From Schleiferiaceae bacterium (GTDB taxonomy: Bacteria; Bacteroidota; Bacteroidia; Flavobacteriales; Schleiferiaceae), in contig JAURMB010000036.1 in the NCBI GenBank assembly GCA_030831045.1, positions 1 through 9,264 of the forward strand: a stretch of 9,264 bases of DNA. Reading direction: 5' to 3'. The position numbers and the translations under genes are program-made. The first letter of the stretch is position 1, and the number at the start of each line of letters is the position of its first letter. This document shows, piece after piece, positions 1-6,235 of the stretch. The notes under the pieces were generated by a model that had not been told where the DNA came from, did not search any database, and worked only from the letters and a program-made list of their open reading frames with translations.

Positions 1-216
1 CCCGGTAGCCTTCGAAAGCGCGACGTGTCCTGAAACAAAGTCGGCGTGAAAGTGCGTTTCGAGAATGTGCGTAATGCGCACGCCCAATGCCTCAGCGCGG
101 TCGAGGTAGGGCTTGGTTTCGCGCAAAGGGTCAATGACCACCGCTTCGCCGTTGGACGAAATAAAGTAGGCGCCCTGCGCCAAGCAACCGGTGTAAATCT
201 GCTCTACGTTCATCAT
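1..216 (-). CDS. MBL-fold metallo-hydrolase, persulfide dioxygenase-like (N-terminal part, cut by window edge)
   Basis: The frame read leftwards from tandem ATG codons at 216 and 213 is open to base 1 and gives 72 residues; the rest lies outside the window. It begins MMNVEQIYTGCLAQGAYFIS, the usual first strands of the metallo-beta-lactamase fold, followed by VIDP (27-30) and the metal-binding motif ETHFHADF (53-60: His55, His57, Asp59), then VSGH. That motif is typical of the glyoxalase II/ETHE1 branch, and of the form often fused to rhodanese domains. Family knowledge: such enzymes oxidise glutathione or other low-molecular-weight persulfides to sulfite using mononuclear iron. Context supports this role, because the gene follows a TauE/SafE permease by 27 bp and sulfide:quinone oxidoreductase further upstream. 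Whether rhodanese domains follow cannot be seen. A generic MBL hydrolase is the alternative. No Shine-Dalgarno is visible; TACCTTCA lies just before the start. Confidence 0.88.
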   Translation of the reverse strand, partial: MMNVEQIYTGCLAQGAYFISSNGEAVVIDPLRETKPYLDRAEALGVRITHILETHFHADFVSGHVALSKATG

Positions 217-243
217 GGGTTGAAGGTACGTTGGGTGTTGGGT

Positions 244-1050
244 TTAGACGAAAAATTCACGGCTCAAAATGAAGAGGCCCATGGCCAAGACGAACCAGCC
301 AAATGCTTTTTGAAGGGGAGCCGACGCGACGCGCTTCGACAGTAGGGTTCCGATCACCATGCCGCAGATGGCGACGGCCGTAACGCTCAGGAGCAACGCC
401 CAGTCCAGTTCGAGGTGCCCTAGGTCTCCCGTGAATCCAATTAAGGATTTGGCCGCGATGATGGTGAGCGACGTGCCTACTGCGACCTTCATTTCGAGCC
501 CAGTGACCAGTACGAGGGCGGGAATGATTAAAAATCCGCCCCCAGCGCCTACCAAACCGGTTAGCACCCCGACGCCCGCGCCTTCGGCCAGGACTACGCC
601 GATCTTAGCCGCAGACCCCATGGGCTGCTGTGGTTCAGCTTCAGCTACAGCAGGCTTGCGCCCGACGATCATTCCGCGCGCCGCGGCAAGCATCAGAACG
701 GCAAAGAGCAGCATGAGTCCGGTCGATTTGCTCAGGGCCCACCCGTCCCCCGTCCAAATGGGGTCGGGGATCCAGGGCATCACGTAGGCTCGCGTCAGGT
801 ACACCGCCACCACGGAAGGCAGGCCAAACCAAAAGGCCGTTCGCACGTCGACGTGCCCCGCTTTGGCTTTGGGAACAATGCTCGCCAAGGCGGTAGCGCC
901 AACGATGAACAGCGAGTAGGCGGTGGCCTCGACCGTTCCGACACCAAACAAGTACACCAGCACCGGAAGGGTGAGGATGGACCCCCCTCCGCCCAAAAGT
1001 CCGAGCGAAAGTCCGATGAGCAGCGAGGCGAAGTAGGCGAGCAGGATCAT
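244..1050 (-). CDS. TauE/SafE (TSUP) family membrane permease, probable sulfite/sulfur-anion exporter
   Basis: This is a 268-residue polytopic membrane protein with the two-repeat layout of the TauE/SafE (DUF81, TSUP) family and the family's usual length. Repeat 1 carries the glycine-rich motif GLLGGGGS (17-24) followed by LTLPVLVYLFG. Repeat 2 carries GLVGAGGGFLIIPAL (165-179) and VAVGTSLTIIAAKS. A hydrophilic cytoplasmic-type linker (about 130-148, rich in Glu, Pro and Ala) separates the halves; about seven to eight hydrophobic segments can be seen. Family members move sulfite, sulfoacetate, thiosulfate or other sulfur anions across the inner membrane. The substrate here is inferred from position: between sulfide:quinone oxidoreductase (79 bp upstream) and the persulfide dioxygenase-like gene (27 bp downstream), where sulfite would be the expected product to remove. 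The ATG at 1050 is preceded at 3 nt by GCACCTTTGCA, so the gene may also have its own promoter. Confidence 0.92.
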   Translation of the reverse strand: MILLAYFASLLIGLSLGLLGGGGSILTLPVLVYLFGVGTVEATAYSLFIVGATALASIVPKAKAGHVDVRTAFWFGLPSVVAVYLTRAYVMPWIPDPIWTGDGWALSKSTGLMLLFAVLMLAAARGMIVGRKPAVAEAEPQQPMGSAAKIGVVLAEGAGVGVLTGLVGAGGGFLIIPALVLVTGLEMKVAVGTSLTIIAAKSLIGFTGDLGHLELDWALLLSVTAVAICGMVIGTLLSKRVASAPLQKAFGWFVLAMGLFILSREFFV

Positions 1051-1053
1051 AAG

Positions 1054-1064
1054 TGCAAAGGTGC
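1054..1064 (-). promoter_or_regulatory. Putative Bacteroidota -7-type promoter element GCACCTTTGCA upstream of the permease gene
   Basis: Read on the minus strand, GCACCTTTGCA is followed by CTT and the ATG of the permease gene. CACCTTTG differs at one fixed position from the Bacteroidota -7 consensus TAnnTTTG. The same 11-mer, with the same 3-nt spacing, precedes the plus-strand gene at 2498. No convincing -33 TTG is found about 19-20 nt upstream, so a promoter is uncertain; a leaderless start or a translational signal is also possible. If active, it would let the permease and hydrolase be transcribed without the sqr gene. Confidence 0.4.
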
Positions 1065-1129
1065 GTCTGTTTTATCGGTTCCACGGTGACTTCAGTCGCA
1101 CGGAACAACCGACGGTCCACCGACCGGCA

Positions 1130-2392
1130 CTACATTTTGCCGCGCAGCATTTGGTTCCAGTACAAGTAGGGCAAACCGTACTTTTTGAGCAACCACATCA
1201 GCCACGATTCTTTGGTGGTGTCGACAAAGGTGCTCAAAAGCGGATCGCTGTCGCGCACGTTGTCGTACTTAAACTCAGCGAGCACCATGCGGCCATACCC
1301 GGTTACCAGCGGGCAGCTCGAGTATCCGTTGTATTCAAAGGGCGATGCGGTGCCGGTTTCTGCCGCGCGGATCTGTTCAACGACCACGGGCACCTGCTTG
1401 CGAATCGCCGCGCCGGTTTTGGCCGTCGGTAGGGCGGCGCTGTCGCCAATGCCGAAGACGTTGGGGAACTTCGCATGGTTCAGTTTGTGAATGTCGACTT
1501 CGAGCCACCCTTTGTTGGGGCCCTCGGCCACCGCGAGCGGACTTTCTTGAATGAACTTCGGGGCCGTCTGCGGGGGCGCCAAGTGAAGCATGTCGTAGGG
1601 CATCACCATTTCGGTCTCGCCCTGCACCTCTTCGTGAAGCTTCACGTTCTTTTGGGTCATGCAGTCGTTGCCGGCCAATGCGGTGTTGTAGCGAAACGTT
1701 ACGGTTTTGTTCACCCCGTCGATGCGGACCGGGGCATAAAACGGTTTAAAAATGATGTTCCGGCGGGCAATAATGTGGTTTAGGGTCTTGGCAAACTCTT
1801 TGACGCCAAAAATTACTCCGCCGGGTGTGGCCAGCACGACGTTGGTTTGTTCTCGGATTTCGCGCTTTCTGAAGTAGTGCTCTGCCAAGTACATTATTTT
1901 TTGCGGAGCCCCGCCGCACTTAATGGGCGTCGCGGGCTGCGTGAACACGGCGTTTCCGCCCTTGAATTCCTGCAAAATGCGCCAGGTTTTCTCGGGATCC
2001 AGGTAGTTGGAACACACCGAGGGGGTCTCCAGGGCCTCAGCCAGTCCTGGAATCAGACTCAAATCGTACACCAATCCGGGGCTTAGCACGAGGTAGCGGT
2101 AGGTGTAGGTCGACCCACCTTCGGTGGTGACTTGGTGCTGATCTGGCTGTAGGCTGGCGACGCGCTCCTTCACCCACGCAACGCCCTTGGGTATGTAGTC
2201 GGCTGTTTGGCGCTTGGTTGCGGCCATGTTGAAGGTGCCCGCTCCCACAAGGGTCCAGGCGGGCTGGTACCAATGGGTTTCGCTCGGTTCAAAAAGGGCG
2301 ACACGCAATTGGGGCAGCTTTCGGCGAAGTTGGGCCGCGGTCATGATGCCGCCCGTTCCGCCGCCAACAATCAGTACATCAACGTGTTTCAT
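1130..2392 (-). CDS. sqr: Sulfide:quinone oxidoreductase, type II (mitochondrial SQOR-like)
   Basis: The protein has 420 residues when started at ATG 2392. A 21-codon upstream extension of the open frame is rejected because the family begins directly with the FAD-binding strand. KHVDVLIVGGGTGG (2-15) is the Rossmann dinucleotide motif. HWYQPAWTLVGAG (40-52), TPIKCGGAPQKIMYLAE (155-171), FGIGDSAALPT (313-323) and GYSSCPLVTGY (356-366) are hallmark segments of human-type SQOR. Cys159 and Cys360 correspond to the redox-active cysteine pair. A tryptophan- and tyrosine-rich C-terminal tail (about 397-417) is a likely peripheral membrane anchor. Family knowledge: the flavoenzyme oxidises sulfide, passes electrons to the quinone pool, and hands the sulfane sulfur to an acceptor. 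The first gene of a minus-strand cluster, it is followed after 79 bp by the TSUP permease and then the persulfide dioxygenase-like gene. It is divergent from the PLP operon. Confidence 0.95.
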   Translation of the reverse strand: MKHVDVLIVGGGTGGIMTAAQLRRKLPQLRVALFEPSETHWYQPAWTLVGAGTFNMAATKRQTADYIPKGVAWVKERVASLQPDQHQVTTEGGSTYTYRYLVLSPGLVYDLSLIPGLAEALETPSVCSNYLDPEKTWRILQEFKGGNAVFTQPATPIKCGGAPQKIMYLAEHYFRKREIREQTNVVLATPGGVIFGVKEFAKTLNHIIARRNIIFKPFYAPVRIDGVNKTVTFRYNTALAGNDCMTQKNVKLHEEVQGETEMVMPYDMLHLAPPQTAPKFIQESPLAVAEGPNKGWLEVDIHKLNHAKFPNVFGIGDSAALPTAKTGAAIRKQVPVVVEQIRAAETGTASPFEYNGYSSCPLVTGYGRMVLAEFKYDNVRDSDPLLSTFVDTTKESWLMWLLKKYGLPYLYWNQMLRGKM

Positions 2393-2404
2393 AGTTTTTT
2401 GGGT

Positions 2405-2425
2405 GTTAGGGTAGGTAAACCTAAC
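2405..2425. promoter_or_regulatory. Nested inverted repeat in the sqr leader/promoter (possible operator)
   Basis: GTTAGG (2405-2410) pairs with CCTAAC (2420-2425), and inside this lies the perfect dyad TAGGT-AA-ACCTA (2412-2423). The element is 13 bp from the sqr start codon and overlaps the best -7-like sequence of that gene. A regulator bound here would be expected to block the sqr promoter or its early transcript. No regulator gene is in the window, and short dyads arise by chance, so this is tentative. Confidence 0.3.
2416..2423 (-). promoter_or_regulatory. Putative -7 element TAGGTTTA for the sqr cluster
   Basis: On the minus strand TAGGTTTA matches the Bacteroidota consensus TAnnTTTG at all fixed positions except the last. 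It lies 23 bp before the sqr start codon, leaving a leader of roughly 18 nt. There is no TTG at the usual 19-20 nt distance. Instead the CRP/FNR-type palindrome is centred about 42 bp upstream of the expected start site, as in activator-dependent class II promoters. This is inference from spacing only. Confidence 0.3.
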
Positions 2426-2444
2426 GCGGGTTGATTGGCCATTT

Positions 2445-2460
2445 TGTGACCCCAATCACA
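2445..2460. promoter_or_regulatory. CRP/FNR-family binding site (TGTGA-N6-TCACA)
   Basis: TGTGA (2445-2449), CCCCAA (2450-2455) and TCACA (2456-2460) form a perfect five-base dyad identical to the consensus half-sites of the CRP/FNR superfamily, including HcpR-like regulators. It lies in the 105-bp region between the divergent sqr cluster and the PLP operon. Its centre (2452.5) is about 42 bp from the predicted sqr start site and about 45 bp from the predicted start site of the plus-strand operon, so one site could control both. Which regulator binds is unknown. A longer imperfectly spaced repeat, TGATTGG (2432-2438) and CCAATCA (2452-2458), overlaps it. Confidence 0.55.
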
Positions 2461-2461
2461 T

Positions 2462-2492
2462 TTGCGGTAACGGCGATTTAACTGCACCTTTG
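2462..2492 (+). promoter_or_regulatory. Putative Bacteroidota promoter of the PLP operon (TTG-N20-CACCTTTG)
   Basis: TTG at 2462-2464 (within TTTG at 2461-2464) and CACCTTTG at 2485-2492 are separated by 20 nt, matching the -33/-7 arrangement of this phylum with one mismatch in the -7 box. Only five bases separate the -7 box from the ATG at 2498, so the transcript would be leaderless or nearly so. The -33 box starts right after the CRP/FNR-type palindrome, consistent with activation from that site. Confidence 0.45.
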
Positions 2493-2497
2493 CAATC

Positions 2498-3541
2498 ATG
2501 GCGAATTTGCCGCGGAATTCCGCAGTTTTGGTGCTTGCATGGCCTGAGGTGACCGCCCGAGGTGAAGAAGGAATCCTAAAATTTCTTCGTTCCATCGGGG
2601 TGGTTAAAAACGTGAACATGATGGTGGGCCACGCCGCCATGATGGTGGCCGACGGCACCGACCTGCGCTACTACGATTTCGGACGCTACATTACGCCCCG
2701 CCGCATGGGACGCATTCGTTCGGGGGAAACCGATCCGGCCTTGGCGTTTGCAACGGTTCCGCAGTGGGACGCCGAAGGCAAATTAACCAACGTGGAAGCC
2801 ATTTGCCACGAGCTTGAGGCGAAGTCGGCGGCCACCCACGGCGAAGGCCTGCTGCAGCTCTCGATTTACTACACGCCCAATGTGGACTTGGTCGACGCCA
2901 AAGCGCGCGAACTGCAGTTTGGCGGGCTGATTGGCTACCACGGCCTCGACCCCAAGCAGACGAACTGCGCACGCTTCGTGCAAACTTCGCTTCTGGCAGG
3001 CATTGGCCACGAGCCCAGCCACCACCGTCGCTACCGCCTACCCATAACCTACTCCGCGCCGACGCCTTTTTTTAACGTGCTTGCAGCCGCTCAAGACGGT
3101 TCCAGCTACCTAGAGTGGCGCAGCGGTCACGCGACCTGGAAGCAGGCCCCTATGGTAAAAGCTTGGTGGGACGTGACCGCCAAGATTTTTGCTTCAGCCA
3201 GCCGCAGTAAAACCACCCACCTCAACCGCGACGAGGTAGTGGGAAAGCTCGAAGCGCCGGCCCAACGGCCCGGTGACGTTCCGCTGCACGCTGAGTATTT
3301 GGGCGGAATCGGGGAGGGGGCCTGGTACGTCGCCCATCCGTCGGCCGACCAGCTGATTTATTCTGAACGCTGGTCCTACGCAGGTAACCTCGAGTACCAG
3401 GCGCACTACCTCGCTGAAGAAACCCTGGTCCGCCAACTGGCCGACCGCGAGGCCCGATTGACGCACGACAGCCATTTTGCCTGGCTGACCCTTGAACAAA
3501 GTAACGGAATGAAGCACCGGGCCTACCGGCACCACGAATGA
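2498..3541 (+). CDS. Protein of unknown function with permuted papain-like (NlpC/P60/LRAT-type) signature
   Basis: This 347-residue soluble protein has no signal peptide or membrane segment. I do not recognise a characterised family; it resembles Bacteroidota proteins known only as a domain of unknown function. Two segments stand out. VGHAAMMV (43-50) is followed by a beta-rich stretch with YYDFGRYITP (58-67), and TNCARFVQTSLLAG (155-168) contains Asn156-Cys157 at the start of a predicted helix. A His first and an NCxxFV-type Cys later is the order in circularly permuted papain-like folds such as LRAT, PPPDE and YiiX-like proteins, so His45 and Cys157 are candidate catalytic residues. This is pattern-based inference. 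The C-terminal third (about 260-347) is rich in Tyr, His and Trp and is unexplained. The gene is first in its operon, and its stop overlaps the next start as ATGA. The ATG at 2498 is supported by the promoter-like element just before it. Confidence 0.85.
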   Translation: MANLPRNSAVLVLAWPEVTARGEEGILKFLRSIGVVKNVNMMVGHAAMMVADGTDLRYYDFGRYITPRRMGRIRSGETDPALAFATVPQWDAEGKLTNVEAICHELEAKSAATHGEGLLQLSIYYTPNVDLVDAKARELQFGGLIGYHGLDPKQTNCARFVQTSLLAGIGHEPSHHRRYRLPITYSAPTPFFNVLAAAQDGSSYLEWRSGHATWKQAPMVKAWWDVTAKIFASASRSKTTHLNRDEVVGKLEAPAQRPGDVPLHAEYLGGIGEGAWYVAHPSADQLIYSERWSYAGNLEYQAHYLAEETLVRQLADREARLTHDSHFAWLTLEQSNGMKHRAYRHHE

Positions 3542-4926
3542 TACAGCAATGGCTTTTAGCGGGATGCGACGAACGCATCGCGCTGCGCCCCGAAACGGAC
3601 GCCAACCAGTACCACCTCAACCCCATGAAGTACGAGGGGCTGTTGATGCGCGGTTCGTGCACCTGCGGCACCCTGACGCCGGCGGGTCACGAAACGGCCC
3701 GGCGCTTTGAGCGCGACTACCGCGCCGCCGACGACGCTAAGTGGATGCGCACCCAAACCAAGCGCATGCAGCAGCTTTTTGGCGGCGGGCGCAACGACGA
3801 ATTCCACGTGTACTTCGGACCCTCGGGCAGCGACATGATGTACTGGCCGCTGCTGATGCAGTCGATGCTCAACCCCGGCCAACGCATCACCAACATCGTG
3901 AGCTGCCCCGAGGAACTGGGTTCAGGCTCCATTTTGGCCGCCGAAGGCAAGTACTACGCCAACCAAAACCAGTTTGGCGCTGCGGTTCCCAAGGGCGGAA
4001 TGGTCACCGAGGCCCTCGACGTCGACGTGCAGTTTTTGCCCGCCCGCGAAGACAGCGGCCACATTTCTGACCGCAAGCAGGCGATTCGCGACATTATTGC
4101 GGCGCGTCCCGGTCAGCCAATCGTTGGAAATTTGGTATTTGGCTCAAAATCAGGAATTAAGGACGACCTCGACATCATCGATGAATTTCGCGACGGAGTG
4201 ATGTGGGTGGTCGACATGTGCCAGTTCCGCACCCACCGCGGCTTGGTCCACGAGCTCATTTCAAAGGGCGTGATGCTCATGGTAACCGGCTCTAAGTTTT
4301 ACCAGGCTCCGCCTTTTTGCGGAGCTCTTTTGGTACCCAAATTCTGGACCGAACGCTTGGCTGGGCGCCCGGCGGACCACCTTGCGGCCTACGGCGCTTT
4401 GTTTGCGTCGGCAGACGCTCCGCCCGACCTGCCGCAGCTGCGCGCCCTTTGGCCCGAGTACGCCAACGTCGGACTCCGATTGCGCTGGGAAATCGCCCTC
4501 GACGAAATGGAGGCCTACTTAGCTTACCCCCAAGAAGAAACCGACGCGCTCATTCGCCGCTGGAACCGCGTGGTGGTTGGCCGCCTCGCCCTGAGCGACC
4601 GATTTGGCATGATGCCCGATATTGAGTTGACCAACGACAGCATTATTTCGTTTACCGTATCGGCGGGTGGCCGCGAGCTCGACTACGACCAACTCAAAAC
4701 CTTGTTTGACCGACTCGTGCTAACCAACCACACAGGGTTCAACGGGTTTCACCGGGTTTTCATGGGGCAGCCGGTGCGCTACGGCAAGCGCTCGTTCATT
4801 CGCTTGGCCCTTGGATCGTACTCCATTCGCAAAATGATGGGGGCTGATGGTTTTGACCCCTTTAACGACCTTCACCTGGTGGATTTGATCGAATCAACCG
4901 CCGTCGAGCTTTTCGAACATTCGTGA
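3538..4926 (+). CDS. Fold-type I PLP-dependent enzyme (aminotransferase class V-like), substrate unknown
   Basis: This 462-residue cytosolic protein starts at an ATG that overlaps the upstream stop (ATGA), indicating translational coupling. Landmarks of the aspartate aminotransferase superfamily appear in the expected order: YFGPSGSDMM (92-101), the likely phosphate-binding turn; EELGSG (125-130); VVDMCQFR (224-231) with Asp226 placed to contact the pyridine nitrogen; TGSKFYQAPPFCGAL (250-264) with Lys253 as the probable Schiff-base lysine; and FIRLALGSY (420-428), whose Arg422 could bind a substrate carboxylate. The N-terminus has an unusual Cys pair, GSCTCGTLTP (39-48). The active site looks intact, so it is probably a working transaminase, lyase or desulfurase-like enzyme, but none of the named subfamilies I know fits well. 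The neighbouring fold-type III PLP enzyme suggests consecutive steps on one amino-acid-like substrate. Confidence 0.88.
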   Translation: MIQQWLLAGCDERIALRPETDANQYHLNPMKYEGLLMRGSCTCGTLTPAGHETARRFERDYRAADDAKWMRTQTKRMQQLFGGGRNDEFHVYFGPSGSDMMYWPLLMQSMLNPGQRITNIVSCPEELGSGSILAAEGKYYANQNQFGAAVPKGGMVTEALDVDVQFLPAREDSGHISDRKQAIRDIIAARPGQPIVGNLVFGSKSGIKDDLDIIDEFRDGVMWVVDMCQFRTHRGLVHELISKGVMLMVTGSKFYQAPPFCGALLVPKFWTERLAGRPADHLAAYGALFASADAPPDLPQLRALWPEYANVGLRLRWEIALDEMEAYLAYPQEETDALIRRWNRVVVGRLALSDRFGMMPDIELTNDSIISFTVSAGGRELDYDQLKTLFDRLVLTNHTGFNGFHRVFMGQPVRYGKRSFIRLALGSYSIRKMMGADGFDPFNDLHLVDLIESTAVELFEHS

Positions 4927-6167
4927 TGCATCCGCTCGCCGACGAAGCCGTTTGGGCCGCCAATGCCCTTCGCCCGCTGAAAACCGCGCACGATTCGTCG
5001 GTTCTTTTGGTGTCGTGGAACGCCCTCGATGCCTACCTCGATGCGCTCGCCGCATGCTGGGGCCACGAGCGCGCGGTGCACGCCGTTGCCATTAAGTCGC
5101 AGCCGCATCCCGCGGTGCTGCGCCACATCGTGGACCGGGGATTTGGCCTCGAAGCCGCCACCTGGGAAGAGGTTTTGCTCGCCCGGGCTGCGGGATGTCC
5201 GCCCGAGCGAATCGTGTTTGATTCGCCCGTTAAGCGGCCTCACGAGTTGGAGGATTGCGCCGCCAACAGTCCCGGAATGCTCGTCAACGCCAACAGCCTC
5301 GAGGAACTTGATCGCCTGAAGCCATTTGCCGGACGGCTGCGCCTGGGCCTCCGCATCAACCCTATGGTTGAAGTGGACGCCCCTTCAGTCTACCAGGTGA
5401 GCGGAGACGAGTCCAAGTTTGGAACGCCCATCGCCGACCGTGCGGCAATCCTCGAAGCCGTGCTTGCGCATCCGATCGAAACGCTTCACGTGCATTCCGG
5501 TTCGTCAATGAACGATACCCACGGAGCCGTGCGCGCGCTCACCCGACTTCGCGACCTGGCCGTGGAGGCCAACGAGCGCCTTGCTGCCGCTGGATCTGGC
5601 CGCCGCATTACGACCCTTGACATCGGGGGAGGGCTGAAGCCCGAGCACCTCGATGGGCAGGGTTCGGCGCCCCAGATGACGGCCTACGCGCGCGCACTTC
5701 GCGCTTCGGTTCCTGAACTTTGGTCCGACTTTAGCCTCGTTACTGAATTCGGTCAGTGGACCCATTTTCACACGGGCTATGCCCTTAGTGACGTCGAATA
5801 CGTTTTACCGCGCGGGGACCGTTCGGTCGTTTACCTTCATCTGGGGGCGGACTTTTTGCTTCGCGACGCCTACGTACGTCCGCGGGGGATTTCGTGGCTT
5901 CCGCTGCGCGAAGGCGCCGAAGTTATCGGTAGCCCGGTGCTCACAGACCTTGCTGGACCCCTGTGCTTCGCGGGCGATTACCTCGAAAAAGGGTGCATGC
6001 TGCCCCAGCTCCAAGCCGGCGACGAGGTGCTCTTTTTGGGTACCGGTTCCAACGCCTATGCGCTGTGGTCGCGGCACACCTCGCGGAGCATTCCCGCCGT
6101 CTACGGTGTGGACTACGCAAATCGTCGACTCGAACTCCTTTCGGAGCGGACCAATCCATTTATTTAG
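4926..6167 (+). CDS. Fold-type III PLP-dependent decarboxylase-like enzyme (DapDC/ornithine decarboxylase family 2)
   Basis: The protein has 413 residues from ATG 4926, whose A is the last base of the upstream stop (TGATG). A GTG at 4923 adds one Met and gives a GTGA overlap, so either start is possible. The alanine-racemase-type TIM barrel shows AIKSQPHPAVL (55-65) with the PLP lysine Lys57, GFGLEAATWEEV (72-83), LGLRINP (140-146), SKFGTP (163-168), LHVHSGSS (187-194), LDIGGGL (231-237) and VTEFGQW (272-278). The C-terminal beta domain has CFAGDYLEKG (347-356) with Cys347 and Asp351, and GTGSNAY (372-378). These match family 2 decarboxylases such as LysA, but the EPGR motif is EFGQ, and the residues around the catalytic Cys are diverged. 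Decarboxylation of a non-DAP amino acid is therefore likely; a racemase or epimerase role cannot be excluded. It is last in the three-gene operon. Confidence 0.9.
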   Translation: MHPLADEAVWAANALRPLKTAHDSSVLLVSWNALDAYLDALAACWGHERAVHAVAIKSQPHPAVLRHIVDRGFGLEAATWEEVLLARAAGCPPERIVFDSPVKRPHELEDCAANSPGMLVNANSLEELDRLKPFAGRLRLGLRINPMVEVDAPSVYQVSGDESKFGTPIADRAAILEAVLAHPIETLHVHSGSSMNDTHGAVRALTRLRDLAVEANERLAAAGSGRRITTLDIGGGLKPEHLDGQGSAPQMTAYARALRASVPELWSDFSLVTEFGQWTHFHTGYALSDVEYVLPRGDRSVVYLHLGADFLLRDAYVRPRGISWLPLREGAEVIGSPVLTDLAGPLCFAGDYLEKGCMLPQLQAGDEVLFLGTGSNAYALWSRHTSRSIPAVYGVDYANRRLELLSERTNPFI

Positions 6168-6235
6168 CGCGCCGCCCCCGCAGTCCTGCGCCCGCCGTCA
6201 GATTGCCTGTCGTCCGCGCGCCGTACTCAAGGTGC

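Noticed and set aside
641..1120. Minus-strand open frame overlapping the permease gene
   Set aside because: It is a frame-shifted shadow of the permease coding sequence, with Arg-rich composition and no domain pattern.
2393..2455. 21-codon N-terminal extension of the SQR reading frame to an ATG at 2455
   Set aside because: It adds a polar stretch not seen before the FAD-binding strand in the family and would cover the dyad, the putative -7 element and half of the CRP/FNR-type site.
4926..6167. Annotation as a bona fide diaminopimelate decarboxylase (lysA)
   Set aside because: The family 2 decarboxylase fold is clear, but EPGR is EFGQ and the context is a non-lysine operon, so only the family is assigned.
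6180..6193. CGCAG-TC-CTGCG hairpin as a terminator of the plus-strand operon
   Set aside because: The stem is only 5 bp with a 2-nt loop and has no T run; no convincing separate terminator for the operon is visible.
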